NCBI GenBank assembly: GCA_000715635.1
Contig: KL569115.1
Coordinates: 2,584-8,890 of the forward strand
From: Streptomyces violaceus
Lineage (GTDB): Bacteria; Actinomycetota; Actinomycetes; Streptomycetales; Streptomycetaceae
Direction of reading: 5' to 3'
DNA length: 6,307 nt
Shown: piece after piece, positions 1 through 5,327 of the stretch
Numbering within the stretch: position 1 is the stretch's first letter
Layout of the letters: every line of letters starts with the position of its first letter
Notes under the pieces: generated by a model
What the model was told of the DNA's origin: nothing
The model's input: the letters and a program-made list of their open reading frames with translations, nothing else
The model's database searches: none
Translations under genes and position numbers: made by a program

Positions 1-30
1 GAAGCCGAGAGTGGGGGAGGCACCTCGCCG
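1..30. repeat. Possible truncated Streptomyces dispersed GC-rich repeat
   Basis: Read on the minus strand, this edge gives a C-rich tract followed by ACTCTCGGCTTC, which then runs off the window. From memory, this resembles the left half of a short palindromic sequence scattered between Streptomyces genes, often near 3' ends, whose other half is a matching G-rich arm. Only one arm would be inside the window, so no complete hairpin can be shown. It lies about 65 bases downstream of the SLATT gene's stop codon, a position where it could act as a terminator for that gene. The rest of bases 31-93 shows no gene or convincing structure. Confidence 0.3.
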
Positions 31-93
31 CGCCGAGCTGCGCGCCCACCCGCCCCCAGCAGCAACGCCGAGTGCCAGTGAACCCCGACCAGC

Positions 94-849
94 TCACCGC
101 GGCTCCGGCGGCCGCTGCCGGGGCATGTTCGGCCGGGCGCCCCCCGGCGGCGGCACGGAGAACCGCCCGTTCACACCGCCCACCTCAGCCCCCCGCGCCC
201 CACCGGACAACACCACCGCCTGCATCCCCACCGGCGCACCCCCGGCCCGGAACTCGCCCATCCAGTCTCCGGTCTCCACCCGGACCAGCTCACTCACGTC
301 CTCGGTGAACCGCCGCAGCACCCCGAGGCACCGCTCGGCGGCCTCACCGGCCGTCCCCTCCGCCGGGCCCAGCACCTCCCGCACGCACTCCGCCGCCCAG
401 TCGAACTGCAGCGCCTGCAGCCGCCGCTGCACGGCCTGCGCGGTGGCCACATCCCGCATCCAGCCCGACGTCACCCCGAAGTACCGGTCGGCGGCCACAC
501 ACGCCACCCCCAGCAGCAGCGCCAGACACCCCCAGGGCGCGACCCCGCCGGCGACCCCGGTCAGATCCAGCAGGGGCAGCGCGACGCCGGTGACCGCCCC
601 CACCGCGGTCCCGCAGCGCAGCACGCGCGCACACCGTCGCTTCCACACCCGGTCCTCGAGGTACCAGGCCGCCGTCCGGAGCGCCCCGCGCTCCACCCAC
701 CGGTACAGCTCGTCCAGCCGGACCGCCGGCTCGCCCCAGTCCCCGAGCGGAAAGGCCCGCCCGGTCAGATCGCCCGGCCGCGGCCGGGCCGCCTTCTCGC
801 CCCGTCCGTCCTGAGGCGGCACCTCGGGCTGCATCTCCGGCTGACCCAC
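94..849 (-). CDS. SLATT-domain two-helix membrane protein
   Basis: This encodes a 251-aa protein. A long polar N-terminus (about 1-45) is followed by an amphipathic helix rich in W, Y and R (about 45-70). Two hydrophobic segments follow (about 76-97 and 103-121), then a cytosolic-looking helical region (about 130-190) and a Pro/Gly/Arg-rich tail ending in PRQRPPEPR. Helix, two membrane segments, then helix is the layout of the SLATT family (SMODS and SLOG-associating two-TM effector domain). That family is predicted to form pores or sense membranes in nucleotide-signalled bacterial conflict systems. The GTG at 849 is chosen because AGGGAG lies 6 bases upstream; the longer GTG start at 870 lacks such a site. 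No SMODS or SLOG gene is visible nearby, so a defence role is only a possibility. The gene diverges from ybaB. Family call fairly sure; function unknown. Confidence 0.75.
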   Translation of the reverse strand: MGQPEMQPEVPPQDGRGEKAARPRPGDLTGRAFPLGDWGEPAVRLDELYRWVERGALRTAAWYLEDRVWKRRCARVLRCGTAVGAVTGVALPLLDLTGVAGGVAPWGCLALLLGVACVAADRYFGVTSGWMRDVATAQAVQRRLQALQFDWAAECVREVLGPAEGTAGEAAERCLGVLRRFTEDVSELVRVETGDWMGEFRAGGAPVGMQAVVLSGGARGAEVGGVNGRFSVPPPGGARPNMPRQRPPEPR

Positions 850-1115
850 CCGGCACTCCCTACTGACCACGAACGACCACGCGCGGTCCCAGCCGACTCA
901 CACTGCGCGACGAACGACACCTGACGCGCCGGACCCTTCCTACCCCCCAATGGGTGGCGAAGATGTAGCTTTCGCCTCTTTTCCGCCCGGAAGTATTCCT
1001 TGATCCGGTATAGGGCGCGAGGGGGACTCACTCGAAAGAGTGCCGGGGCGACGGCAGGCCTGACCACGTAGGCTCGTGCCGAACGGGAAAACCCGTACCG
1101 AGCAAGGAGCTGATC
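850..1115. promoter_or_regulatory. Divergent intergenic region, SLATT gene / ybaB
   Basis: About 266 non-coding bases must contain the promoters for both flanking genes. The centre (about 950-1020) is noticeably more AT-rich than its surroundings. It carries an inverted repeat GGCGAA/TTCGCC (956-961 and 971-976, 9-base spacer). Next comes a TTCC-N4-GGAA-N3-TTCC array at 981-999, then a TATAGG at 1009-1014 that could be a -10 element for ybaB. No good -35 hexamer sits 16-18 bases upstream of it, so the promoter call is weak. No tRNA, SRP RNA or ORF with a credible start was found in this stretch. Confidence 0.4.
1083..1096 (+). promoter_or_regulatory. Small hairpin in the ybaB leader
   Basis: ACGGG-AAAA-CCCGT is a perfect 5-bp stem with a 4-A loop. 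It ends 7 bases before the AAGGAG ribosome-binding site (1104-1109), which itself is 6 bases from the GTG start at 1116. It could stabilise the 5' end of the mRNA or modulate ribosome access, but it does not overlap the ribosome-binding site. The structure is seen directly; any role is inferred. Confidence 0.35.
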
Positions 1116-1475
1116 GTGATCCCCGGTGGTGGCCAGCCCAATATGCAGCAGTTGCTCCAGCAGGCCCAGAAGATGCAACAGGACCTGGCGCAGGCGCAGG
1201 AGGAACTGGCGCAGACGGAGGTCGACGGGCAGGCGGGCGGTGGCCTGGTGACCGCGACCGTCACCGGCGCCGGCGAACTGCGCAATCTGAAGATCGACCC
1301 CAAGGCGGTGGACCCGGACGCTGCGTCTGTTGAAGAGACGGTCGAGACCCTCGCCGACCTGGTCGTGGCGGCCGTACAGGCGGCCAACGAGAACGCGCAG
1401 GCGCTCCAGCAGCAGAAGCTCGGCCCGCTCGCGCAGGGTCTGGGCGGCGGCGGCATCCCGGGTCTGCCGTTCTGA
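1116..1475 (+). CDS. ybaB: YbaB/EbfC family nucleoid-associated protein
   Basis: This encodes a 119-aa small DNA-binding protein. The family forms dimers with a tweezer-like shape that bind DNA and affect nucleoid structure and gene expression; the gene is very often found next to recR. Visible family marks are a Gln/Met-rich N-terminal helix ([20 protein letters not shown], about 11-30), the core [20 protein letters not shown] (about 43-62), and a C-terminal helix (about 72-100). A Gly-rich tail ends in IPGLPF. Length fits the family (about 100-120 aa). The GTG start is supported by AAGGAG 6 bases upstream. It is the first gene of a plus-strand series with recR (100-bp gap) and the DUF5063 gene. 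Very likely correct; the name follows the family. Confidence 0.93.
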   Translation: MIPGGGQPNMQQLLQQAQKMQQDLAQAQEELAQTEVDGQAGGGLVTATVTGAGELRNLKIDPKAVDPDAASVEETVETLADLVVAAVQAANENAQALQQQKLGPLAQGLGGGGIPGLPF

Positions 1476-1480
1476 GACGC

Positions 1481-1507
1481 CCGCCGCCTTCCTCGGACGG
1501 GCGGCGG
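1481..1507 (+). terminator. GC-rich hairpin just after ybaB
   Basis: CCGCCGCC (1481-1488) and GGCGGCGG (1500-1507) form a perfect 8-bp stem with an 11-base loop, starting 6 bases after the ybaB stop codon. There is no T-tract, but many actinobacterial terminators and mRNA-stabilising stems lack one. It may cause partial termination or protect the ybaB transcript, lowering recR expression relative to ybaB. Structure seen; function inferred. Confidence 0.4.
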
Positions 1508-1514
1508 ACAACTA

Positions 1515-1526
1515 CCGTACGTACGG
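1515..1526. repeat. 12-bp perfect palindrome upstream of recR
   Basis: CCGTACGTACGG is a perfect 12-bp palindrome. A further half-like copy, CCGTACG, follows at about 1531-1537. It lies 49 bases before the recR start in the ybaB-recR spacer, and could be a protein-binding site or part of an internal promoter. The core CGTACG is fairly common in high-GC genomes, so chance is a real alternative. Confidence 0.35.
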
Positions 1527-1575
1527 GAAGGCCGTACGCGGCGAACGACCTCGATGACCCAAGAAGGGCAGTCCG

Positions 1576-2175
1576 TTGTACGAAGGCGTGGTCCAGGACC
1601 TGATCGACGAACTGGGGCGGTTGCCCGGCGTCGGTCCCAAGAGCGCCCAGCGGATCGCCTTCCACATCCTGCAGGCCGAACCGACGGACGTACGGCGTCT
1701 CGCTCATGCCCTCATGGAGGTCAAGGCGAAGGTCCGCTTCTGTGCGACCTGCGGCAACGTCGCGCAGGAGGAGCTGTGCAACATCTGCCGCGACACCCGG
1801 CGCGACCCCGCCGTCATCTGCGTGGTCGAGGAGCCGAAGGACGTCGTGGCGATCGAGCGGACGCGTGAGTTCCGGGGCAGGTACCACGTCCTGGGCGGCG
1901 CGATCAGCCCGATCGACGGGGTGGGTCCGGACGACCTGCGGATCCGGGAACTGCTCGCGCGGCTGGCCGACGGGACGGTCACGGAGCTCATCCTGGCCAC
2001 GGACCCCAATCTCGAAGGCGAGGCGACAGCCACGTACCTCGCCCGCATGATCAAGCCCATGGGCCTGAAGGTCACCCGCCTGGCCAGCGGCCTCCCGGTG
2101 GGTGGCGACCTGGAATACGCGGACGAGGTCACTCTCGGCCGCGCCTTCGAGGGGAGACGACTCCTAGATGTCTGA
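1576..2175 (+). CDS. recR: Recombination mediator protein RecR
   Basis: This encodes a 199-aa protein of the RecFOR pathway. RecR works in the cytoplasm with RecO and RecF to load RecA at single-strand gaps. The full domain order is present: a helix-hairpin-helix region ([16 protein letters not shown], about 13-28), and a four-cysteine zinc finger with C56, C59, C68 and C71 (CATC...CNIC). A Toprim domain follows from about 80, with acidic residues E85/E86 (VVEEPKD) and the conserved [11 protein letters not shown] stretch (142-152). Length matches the family (about 200 aa). The start is a TTG, a weak initiator, preceded by AGAAGGG with 7 bases spacing; homologues begin MYEG in the same way. 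The 3' end overlaps the DUF5063 gene by 8 bases. Nothing is missing or broken. Confidence 0.97.
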   Translation: MYEGVVQDLIDELGRLPGVGPKSAQRIAFHILQAEPTDVRRLAHALMEVKAKVRFCATCGNVAQEELCNICRDTRRDPAVICVVEEPKDVVAIERTREFRGRYHVLGGAISPIDGVGPDDLRIRELLARLADGTVTELILATDPNLEGEATATYLARMIKPMGLKVTRLASGLPVGGDLEYADEVTLGRAFEGRRLLDV

Positions 2176-2827
2176 CGCCACGCTGCACGCGACCGACCAG
2201 AACCCGGACGACTTCGCGGTCCAGATCGCGGACCAGATCGAGAGCTTCCTGGTCGCCGTCACGGAGGTCGCGAAGGGCGACGAGCCGGAATCGGCCGTGC
2301 CCTTCCTCCTCCTGGAGGTCTCCCAGCTCCTCCTGGCCGGCGGCCGGCTCGGCGCGCACGAGGACATCGTGCCGGACGAGCGCTACGAGCCCGACTCGGG
2401 CCCCGAGCCGGACGAGGACGTGCTCCGCGAGAACCTGGCCCGGCTGCTGGACCCCATCGACGTCTACTCCGAGGTCTTCGACCCGTACGAGCCCCGGAAG
2501 GCACCCGTACCGGCCCGGATCTCCGACGACCTGGCCGACGTCATGGCCGACCTGCGCCACGGCATGGCCCACTACCGCGCGGGCCGCACCACGGAGGCCC
2601 TGTGGTGGTGGCAGTTCTCCTACTTCTCCAACTGGGGCTCCACCGCCTCCGCGACCCTCCGGGCCCTCCAGTCGGTCCTCGCCCACGTCCGCCTCAACCA
2701 GCCCCTCGCCGAACTCGACGGCCTGGACACGGACCAGGGCATGGGCGACGAGACCCTGGAGTTCGAGGCGGGCAGGGTCATGGCGGAGGAGATCGGCGGG
2801 CCGCTGGGGATGCGCCCGGCCACGTAG
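2168..2827 (+). CDS. DUF5063 domain-containing protein
   Basis: This encodes a 219-aa acidic, probably cytoplasmic protein with no signal peptide or membrane segment. It matches the actinobacterial DUF5063 family, whose function is unknown and which typically sits directly after recR. Visible parts are an N-terminal helical region starting [13 protein letters not shown], an acidic linker with [16 protein letters not shown] (about 74-89), and a conserved aromatic block [12 protein letters not shown] (about 146-157), followed by more helices. The start ATG lies inside recR, 8 bases before that gene's end. An AGGGGAG is 11 bases upstream, so reinitiation by ribosomes finishing recR is likely. 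The coupling suggests a shared supply with RecR, but no enzymatic motif supports a specific role in repair. The stop is 20 bases from the convergent neighbour's stop. Confidence 0.9.
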   Translation: MSDATLHATDQNPDDFAVQIADQIESFLVAVTEVAKGDEPESAVPFLLLEVSQLLLAGGRLGAHEDIVPDERYEPDSGPEPDEDVLRENLARLLDPIDVYSEVFDPYEPRKAPVPARISDDLADVMADLRHGMAHYRAGRTTEALWWWQFSYFSNWGSTASATLRALQSVLAHVRLNQPLAELDGLDTDQGMGDETLEFEAGRVMAEEIGGPLGMRPAT

Positions 2828-2847
2828 TCGACCTCGCCCGGGAGCGC

Positions 2848-3249
2848 TCACCGGCCGACGGCGGCGGCCAAGGCCTCCGCGTCGACGTACGGAGCGGTCG
2901 GCGTCGGCTCGCTGTACCACCTGAGCGGCCAGGTGTTCCCCTCCAGCGCCGGGATCCCGATGTACGTGACCGTGACCGTACGGGGGTCCCGGCCGCCCAA
3001 CTGCTGCACCCCGAGCGGCCATTCCCGTCTCCGTACCGCCCCGGGGGCCAGCAGGAAGTACACCCACCGCGGCCCGCTCGCCTCGCACACGATCGGCCCC
3101 GCGTCCCCGTCCGCCGCCTCGATCAGCCACTCGGCGACCAGCTCCCCTCGCACGTCCTCGACCCGGACCGCGTCGAAGTGCACTCCGGTGACGTGGAGTT
3201 GATGACCTGCCGCCGGAACCCACTCAGGGCGGTGAATCGCGTTCGTCAT
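2848..3249 (-). CDS. Actinobacterial protein of unknown function
   Basis: This encodes a 133-aa soluble protein with no recognised catalytic motif. Notable stretches are HVTGVHFDAVRV (19-30), GPIVCEASGPRWVYFLLAPG (51-70) and a WPLRWYSEP segment (107-115). The first two recall a common Streptomyces family of small proteins with a TGxxFDAVR...YFL pattern, found near XRE/DUF397 regulators; that link is from memory and is inference. The ATG at 3249 is preferred over the GTG two codons earlier, because GAGGG lies 7 bases before the ATG but only 1 base before the GTG. It diverges from the XRE regulator across 83 bp and is convergent with the DUF5063 gene. Codon bias is typical, with third positions mostly G or C. 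Being a gene is fairly sure; function is not. Confidence 0.8.
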   Translation of the reverse strand: MTNAIHRPEWVPAAGHQLHVTGVHFDAVRVEDVRGELVAEWLIEAADGDAGPIVCEASGPRWVYFLLAPGAVRRREWPLGVQQLGGRDPRTVTVTYIGIPALEGNTWPLRWYSEPTPTAPYVDAEALAAAVGR

Positions 3250-3270
3250 GGCCACACCCTCGTACTCAGG

Positions 3271-3318
3271 CGGCTACGGTCGGTAGCGACAGGTGAGGTA
3301 CACGCCGTGGTGTAGCCG
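3271..3318. promoter_or_regulatory. Candidate operator between divergent module genes
   Basis: The spacer between the 133-aa protein gene and the XRE regulator is dense with symmetry. GCTAC-GGTCG-GTAGC (3273-3287) is a perfect 5-5-5 inverted repeat. CGGCTAC (3271-3277) pairs perfectly with GTAGCCG (3312-3318). TACAC-GCCGTG-GTGTA (3299-3314) is a second perfect inverted repeat. XRE-family proteins bind such dyads as dimers and often control their own divergent promoters. No clear -10/-35 pair could be assigned on either strand. Repeats are seen directly; operator function is inferred. Confidence 0.45.
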
Positions 3319-3332
3319 TCGGAGGTGGGGCC

Positions 3333-4145
3333 GTGTCGGGCCAGTACAACTCTCATTCCCAGCCGCCGGTCGCCTGGCGGTACAGCGGCAACCAGATGAA
3401 GCGCTGGCGCACGAAGGCGAACGTCAGCCGCGAGGAGCTGGCCGCCGCCAACTACTCCGCGGACACGATCAAGTCCATGGAGCAGGGGGTACGCATGCCG
3501 ACCCCCCGCGTCCTCGACGCGGCCGACGAACTGTGCCGGGCCGAGGGGCTGCTGAGCGCGGCCAAGGAGTACTTGCAGAGGGAGAAGTTCCCGGCGCGGG
3601 CGCAGGACTTCATGGAGCGGGAGCGGGAGGCGATCAGCCTCTGGTGGTATGAAGTCTCGCTCGTCCCCGGGCTGTTGCAGACGAAGGAGTACGCGCGTGC
3701 GCTCATCGACAACCGCATTCCACCTCTGGACGAGGAGACGGTGGAGGAGCGGATCGCGGCTCGCATGGAGCGGCAGGCCATCCTGACCGAACGGAAGCCG
3801 CCCGTGGGGCTGAGCTTCGTTCTCTACGAGGCCGTACTGCGCAGCCCTCAGGCGGACGCTCATCAACTGCTTCACCTTCTGGAGGCTTCCCGACTGCGGA
3901 ACGTCGTGGTGCAGGTACTTCCCTTCGAACGGGCCATTCCCGCCGCGCTCATGGGGCCCATAGTTCTGCTGGAGACTCGTGACCATGAGCGATTCGCCTT
4001 CACGGAAAGCCCCCTGGCCAGTGAACTTTCGGCTGATCCGGGGGCTGTCAGCCGCGTGACCGAGCGACTTAGCATGATCCGCACGCAGGCTCTCAGTCCG
4101 GACGAGTCGGCGCGTTTCATCGAGCGGATGGTGAATCAGTCATGA
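3333..4145 (+). CDS. XRE-family regulator with DUF5753 (Scr1-like)
   Basis: This encodes a 270-aa transcription regulator. An N-terminal helix-turn-helix (about 18-72) includes RWRTKANVSREELAAA and the recognition region YSADTIKSMEQGVRMP. A C-terminal DUF5753 domain (about 90-266) contains the hallmark VPGLLQTKEYARAL (111-124), a RMERQAILTE helix (144-153) and VVVQVLPFE (191-199). This architecture is the Streptomyces regulator type paired with DUF397 proteins, as in Scr1/Scr2 and WhiJ-like loci, and described as antitoxin-like. The GTG start has GGAGG 7 bases upstream. Its stop overlaps the DUF397 start as ATGA, so the two are coupled. It probably binds the inverted repeats in its own upstream region and is modulated by the DUF397 partner. 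The domain is complete. The second half (about 3800-4140) has somewhat lower third-position GC than its neighbours, which may hint at a different history. Confidence 0.93.
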   Translation: MSGQYNSHSQPPVAWRYSGNQMKRWRTKANVSREELAAANYSADTIKSMEQGVRMPTPRVLDAADELCRAEGLLSAAKEYLQREKFPARAQDFMEREREAISLWWYEVSLVPGLLQTKEYARALIDNRIPPLDEETVEERIAARMERQAILTERKPPVGLSFVLYEAVLRSPQADAHQLLHLLEASRLRNVVVQVLPFERAIPAALMGPIVLLETRDHERFAFTESPLASELSADPGAVSRVTERLSMIRTQALSPDESARFIERMVNQS

Positions 4146-4324
4146 GCGACCAGCTGAAGTGGTTCAAGTCCAGCTACAGCGACGACGAGGGCGGCGCCTG
4201 CGTCGAAGTCGCCCTCTCCGTCGCCGTCCACGTCCGCGACTCCAAGACCCCCGCGGGCCCCGAACTCCACGTCACCGCGCCCGCCTGGGCGGCGTTCGTC
4301 TCCGCGGTTCAGCCAGAGGCTTGA
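4142..4324 (+). CDS. DUF397 domain-containing protein (Scr2-like partner)
   Basis: This encodes a 60-aa protein that is almost entirely a DUF397 domain. W7 and the KSSYS motif (9-13) come first, followed by GGACVEVA (17-24), VHVRDSK (29-35), and a terminal helix containing WAAFVSAV (49-56). DUF397 proteins, which include the developmental protein BldB, partner with XRE-DUF5753 regulators. In reported pairs they act as small toxin-like or modulating proteins that change antibiotic production and differentiation. The start ATG overlaps the regulator's TGA by 4 bases. No strong ribosome-binding site of its own is seen, so translation is likely coupled. It is convergent with the PhzF gene, with only 15 bases between stops. 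Family call is strong; the exact role here is inferred from related pairs. Confidence 0.92.
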   Translation: MSDQLKWFKSSYSDDEGGACVEVALSVAVHVRDSKTPAGPELHVTAPAWAAFVSAVQPEA

Positions 4325-4334
4325 GCTTCGAGCC
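4318..4334 (+). terminator. Compact hairpin at the end of the DUF397 gene
   Basis: GGCTTGA-GCT-TCGAGCC forms a 7-bp stem (one G-U pair as RNA) with a 3-base loop, overlapping the DUF397 stop codon. On the opposite strand the G-U position becomes a C-A mismatch, so it favours the plus-strand transcript. There is no T-tract. Its place between two convergent genes suits a terminator, but this is inference. Confidence 0.4.
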
Positions 4335-4339
4335 CCTCC

Positions 4340-5176
4340 TCAGAGCCGTACGGCCGGGCCGGTCACCGCGATCCCGGTGTCCGTCTCCGCCGGTACCGTC
4401 ACCGTGATCGTGCTCGGCCGACCCATGTCCACGCCCTGGTGGACCGTCAGGGTGGCCGGGGTCGGTACGAGGCCGAGTTCCCGCAGGTAGCCGCCGAACG
4501 CGGCCGCCGCTGCTCCCGTGGCCGGGTCCTCCAGGACACCGCCCGGCGGGAACGGGTTGCGGGCGTGGAAGACGGTGGGTGACTCCCGCTGGACCAGGTC
4601 GATCGTGGTCCAGTCCTTGCGGGCCATGAGCGTGCCGAGTGCCGTCATGTCGTACTCCAGGCGTGCCAGCCGGTCCCGGCTCGCGGCGGCGAGGACCGGG
4701 TGCCAGGCTCCGGCGAACGCCGCCCGGGGAGGCAGCGCCGGGTCCAGGTCCGCCTCGGACCAGCCCAGGATCGACAGCAGCTCGGCCAGGTCGCCCTTCT
4801 CGATCGGTGCCGTACGAGGGGCGACGCTGACCAGGGTCGCCACGAGGGTGCCGTCCGCCGACCGGTCGGTGGTGACGGTGACCGGGCCCGCCGCGGTGCG
4901 CAGCAGCAGACGCCCGGTACCGTGCCGCTCCGCGTGGGCCACGGCCGTGGCGATCGTCGCGTGGCCGCAGAACGGCACCTCGGCGAGCGGGCTGAAGTAC
5001 CGGACGTCCAAGGCGCCGTCGCCGGACGGCACCACGAACGCCGTCTCGGAGTAACCGACTTCGGCCGCCGCCGCCAGCATGGCCGCGTCGTCGGCCCCGG
5101 TGGCGTCCAGCACCACACCTGCCGGGTTTCCGCCCTGGGGATCCGTGCTGAATGCCACGTAGCGCAATATCTCCAT
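4340..5176 (-). CDS. PhzF-family isomerase/epimerase
   Basis: This encodes a 278-aa cytoplasmic protein of the PhzF superfamily, two-domain proteins with a diaminopimelate-epimerase-like fold. PhzF itself isomerises DHHA in phenazine synthesis; most relatives have unknown substrates. Visible marks are GGNPAGVVL (15-23), the catalytic-type glutamate E44 in GYSETAFVV, the FSPLAEVPFCGHATIA stretch (61-76) with H72, and the C-terminal DPATGAAAAAFGGYL. Length agrees with the family. The ATG at 5176 is chosen because the protein then begins MEILRYVAF as relatives do; an upstream start at 5257 would add 27 residues unlike the family. No clear ribosome-binding site precedes the ATG, but a TACCGT lies 6 bases upstream, so a leaderless mRNA is possible. 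No other phenazine genes are present, so phenazine production should not be inferred. Confidence 0.92.
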   Translation of the reverse strand: MEILRYVAFSTDPQGGNPAGVVLDATGADDAAMLAAAAEVGYSETAFVVPSGDGALDVRYFSPLAEVPFCGHATIATAVAHAERHGTGRLLLRTAAGPVTVTTDRSADGTLVATLVSVAPRTAPIEKGDLAELLSILGWSEADLDPALPPRAAFAGAWHPVLAAASRDRLARLEYDMTALGTLMARKDWTTIDLVQRESPTVFHARNPFPPGGVLEDPATGAAAAAFGGYLRELGLVPTPATLTVHQGVDMGRPSTITVTVPAETDTGIAVTGPAVRL

Positions 5177-5327
5177 GCCCAGACGGTAGCGCCCGCCCCC
5201 GCGGTCACACTGCGTGTTTTGGGAGCTCCTTGTACGACCCCTGTACGCGGGCTGCACGGGCCCTAACCGGTGAGACGCGAGTCTGGAGTCACTTCACCAA
5301 CTCCCCTCGACCTCACCGGAGATGAAG
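5177..5327. promoter_or_regulatory. Divergent promoter region, phzF-like / SgcJ-like genes
   Basis: This is 151 bp between divergent genes. For the minus-strand gene, TACCGT (complement of 5183-5188) is a possible -10 element placed for leaderless initiation; no good -35 was found. TGTACG occurs twice (5231-5236 and 5242-5247), exactly 11 bp apart, which puts both on one DNA face. CCGGTGAG (5267-5274) is perfectly complementary to CTCACCGG (5312-5319), and the latter overlaps the first two bases of the GGAG ribosome-binding site (5318-5321) of the secreted-protein gene. Inside that loop GGAGT (5285-5289) can pair with ACTCC (5300-5304). Sequence elements are seen; regulation is inferred. Confidence 0.4.

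Noticed and set aside
11..814. Plus-strand ORF of 267 aa opposite the SLATT gene
   Set aside because: Ser/Arg/Pro-rich composition with no domain. The minus-strand frame has a good ribosome-binding site, membrane segments and family resemblance.
850..1115. Possible SRP RNA or tRNA gene in the long spacer before ybaB
   Set aside because: No cloverleaf, no TTCGA T-arm pattern and no SRP-like long stem could be found on either strand.
765..1511. Minus-strand ORF of 248 aa spanning the spacer and ybaB
   Set aside because: It is antisense to ybaB and crosses the divergent promoter region; no ribosome-binding site or family pattern supports it.
2129..3223. Long minus-strand ORF of 364 aa across recR's end, the DUF5063 gene and the 133-aa gene
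   Set aside because: It is opposite or out of frame to two well-supported genes, has low-complexity Arg/Gly/Val composition, and matches no family. It is a typical high-GC shadow ORF.
3246..3986. Minus-strand ORF of 246 aa opposite the XRE regulator
   Set aside because: Shadow of the regulator's reading frame; the plus-strand product is a complete HTH-DUF5753 protein.
3333..4324. Calling the XRE/DUF397 pair a classical toxin-antitoxin system
   Set aside because: The gene order and overlap fit, but DUF397 has no known toxin fold such as an RNase or gyrase poison, and related pairs are better described as regulators. Kept as antitoxin/toxin-like only.
4340..5176. Reading the PhzF homologue as evidence of a phenazine gene cluster
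   Set aside because: PhzF relatives are widespread without phenazine synthesis, and none of the other phz genes is in the window.
5177..5257. 27-residue N-terminal extension of the PhzF-like protein
   Set aside because: The extension (Arg/Gln/Gly-rich) is unlike the family, which begins directly with the first beta strand as in MEILRYVAF.
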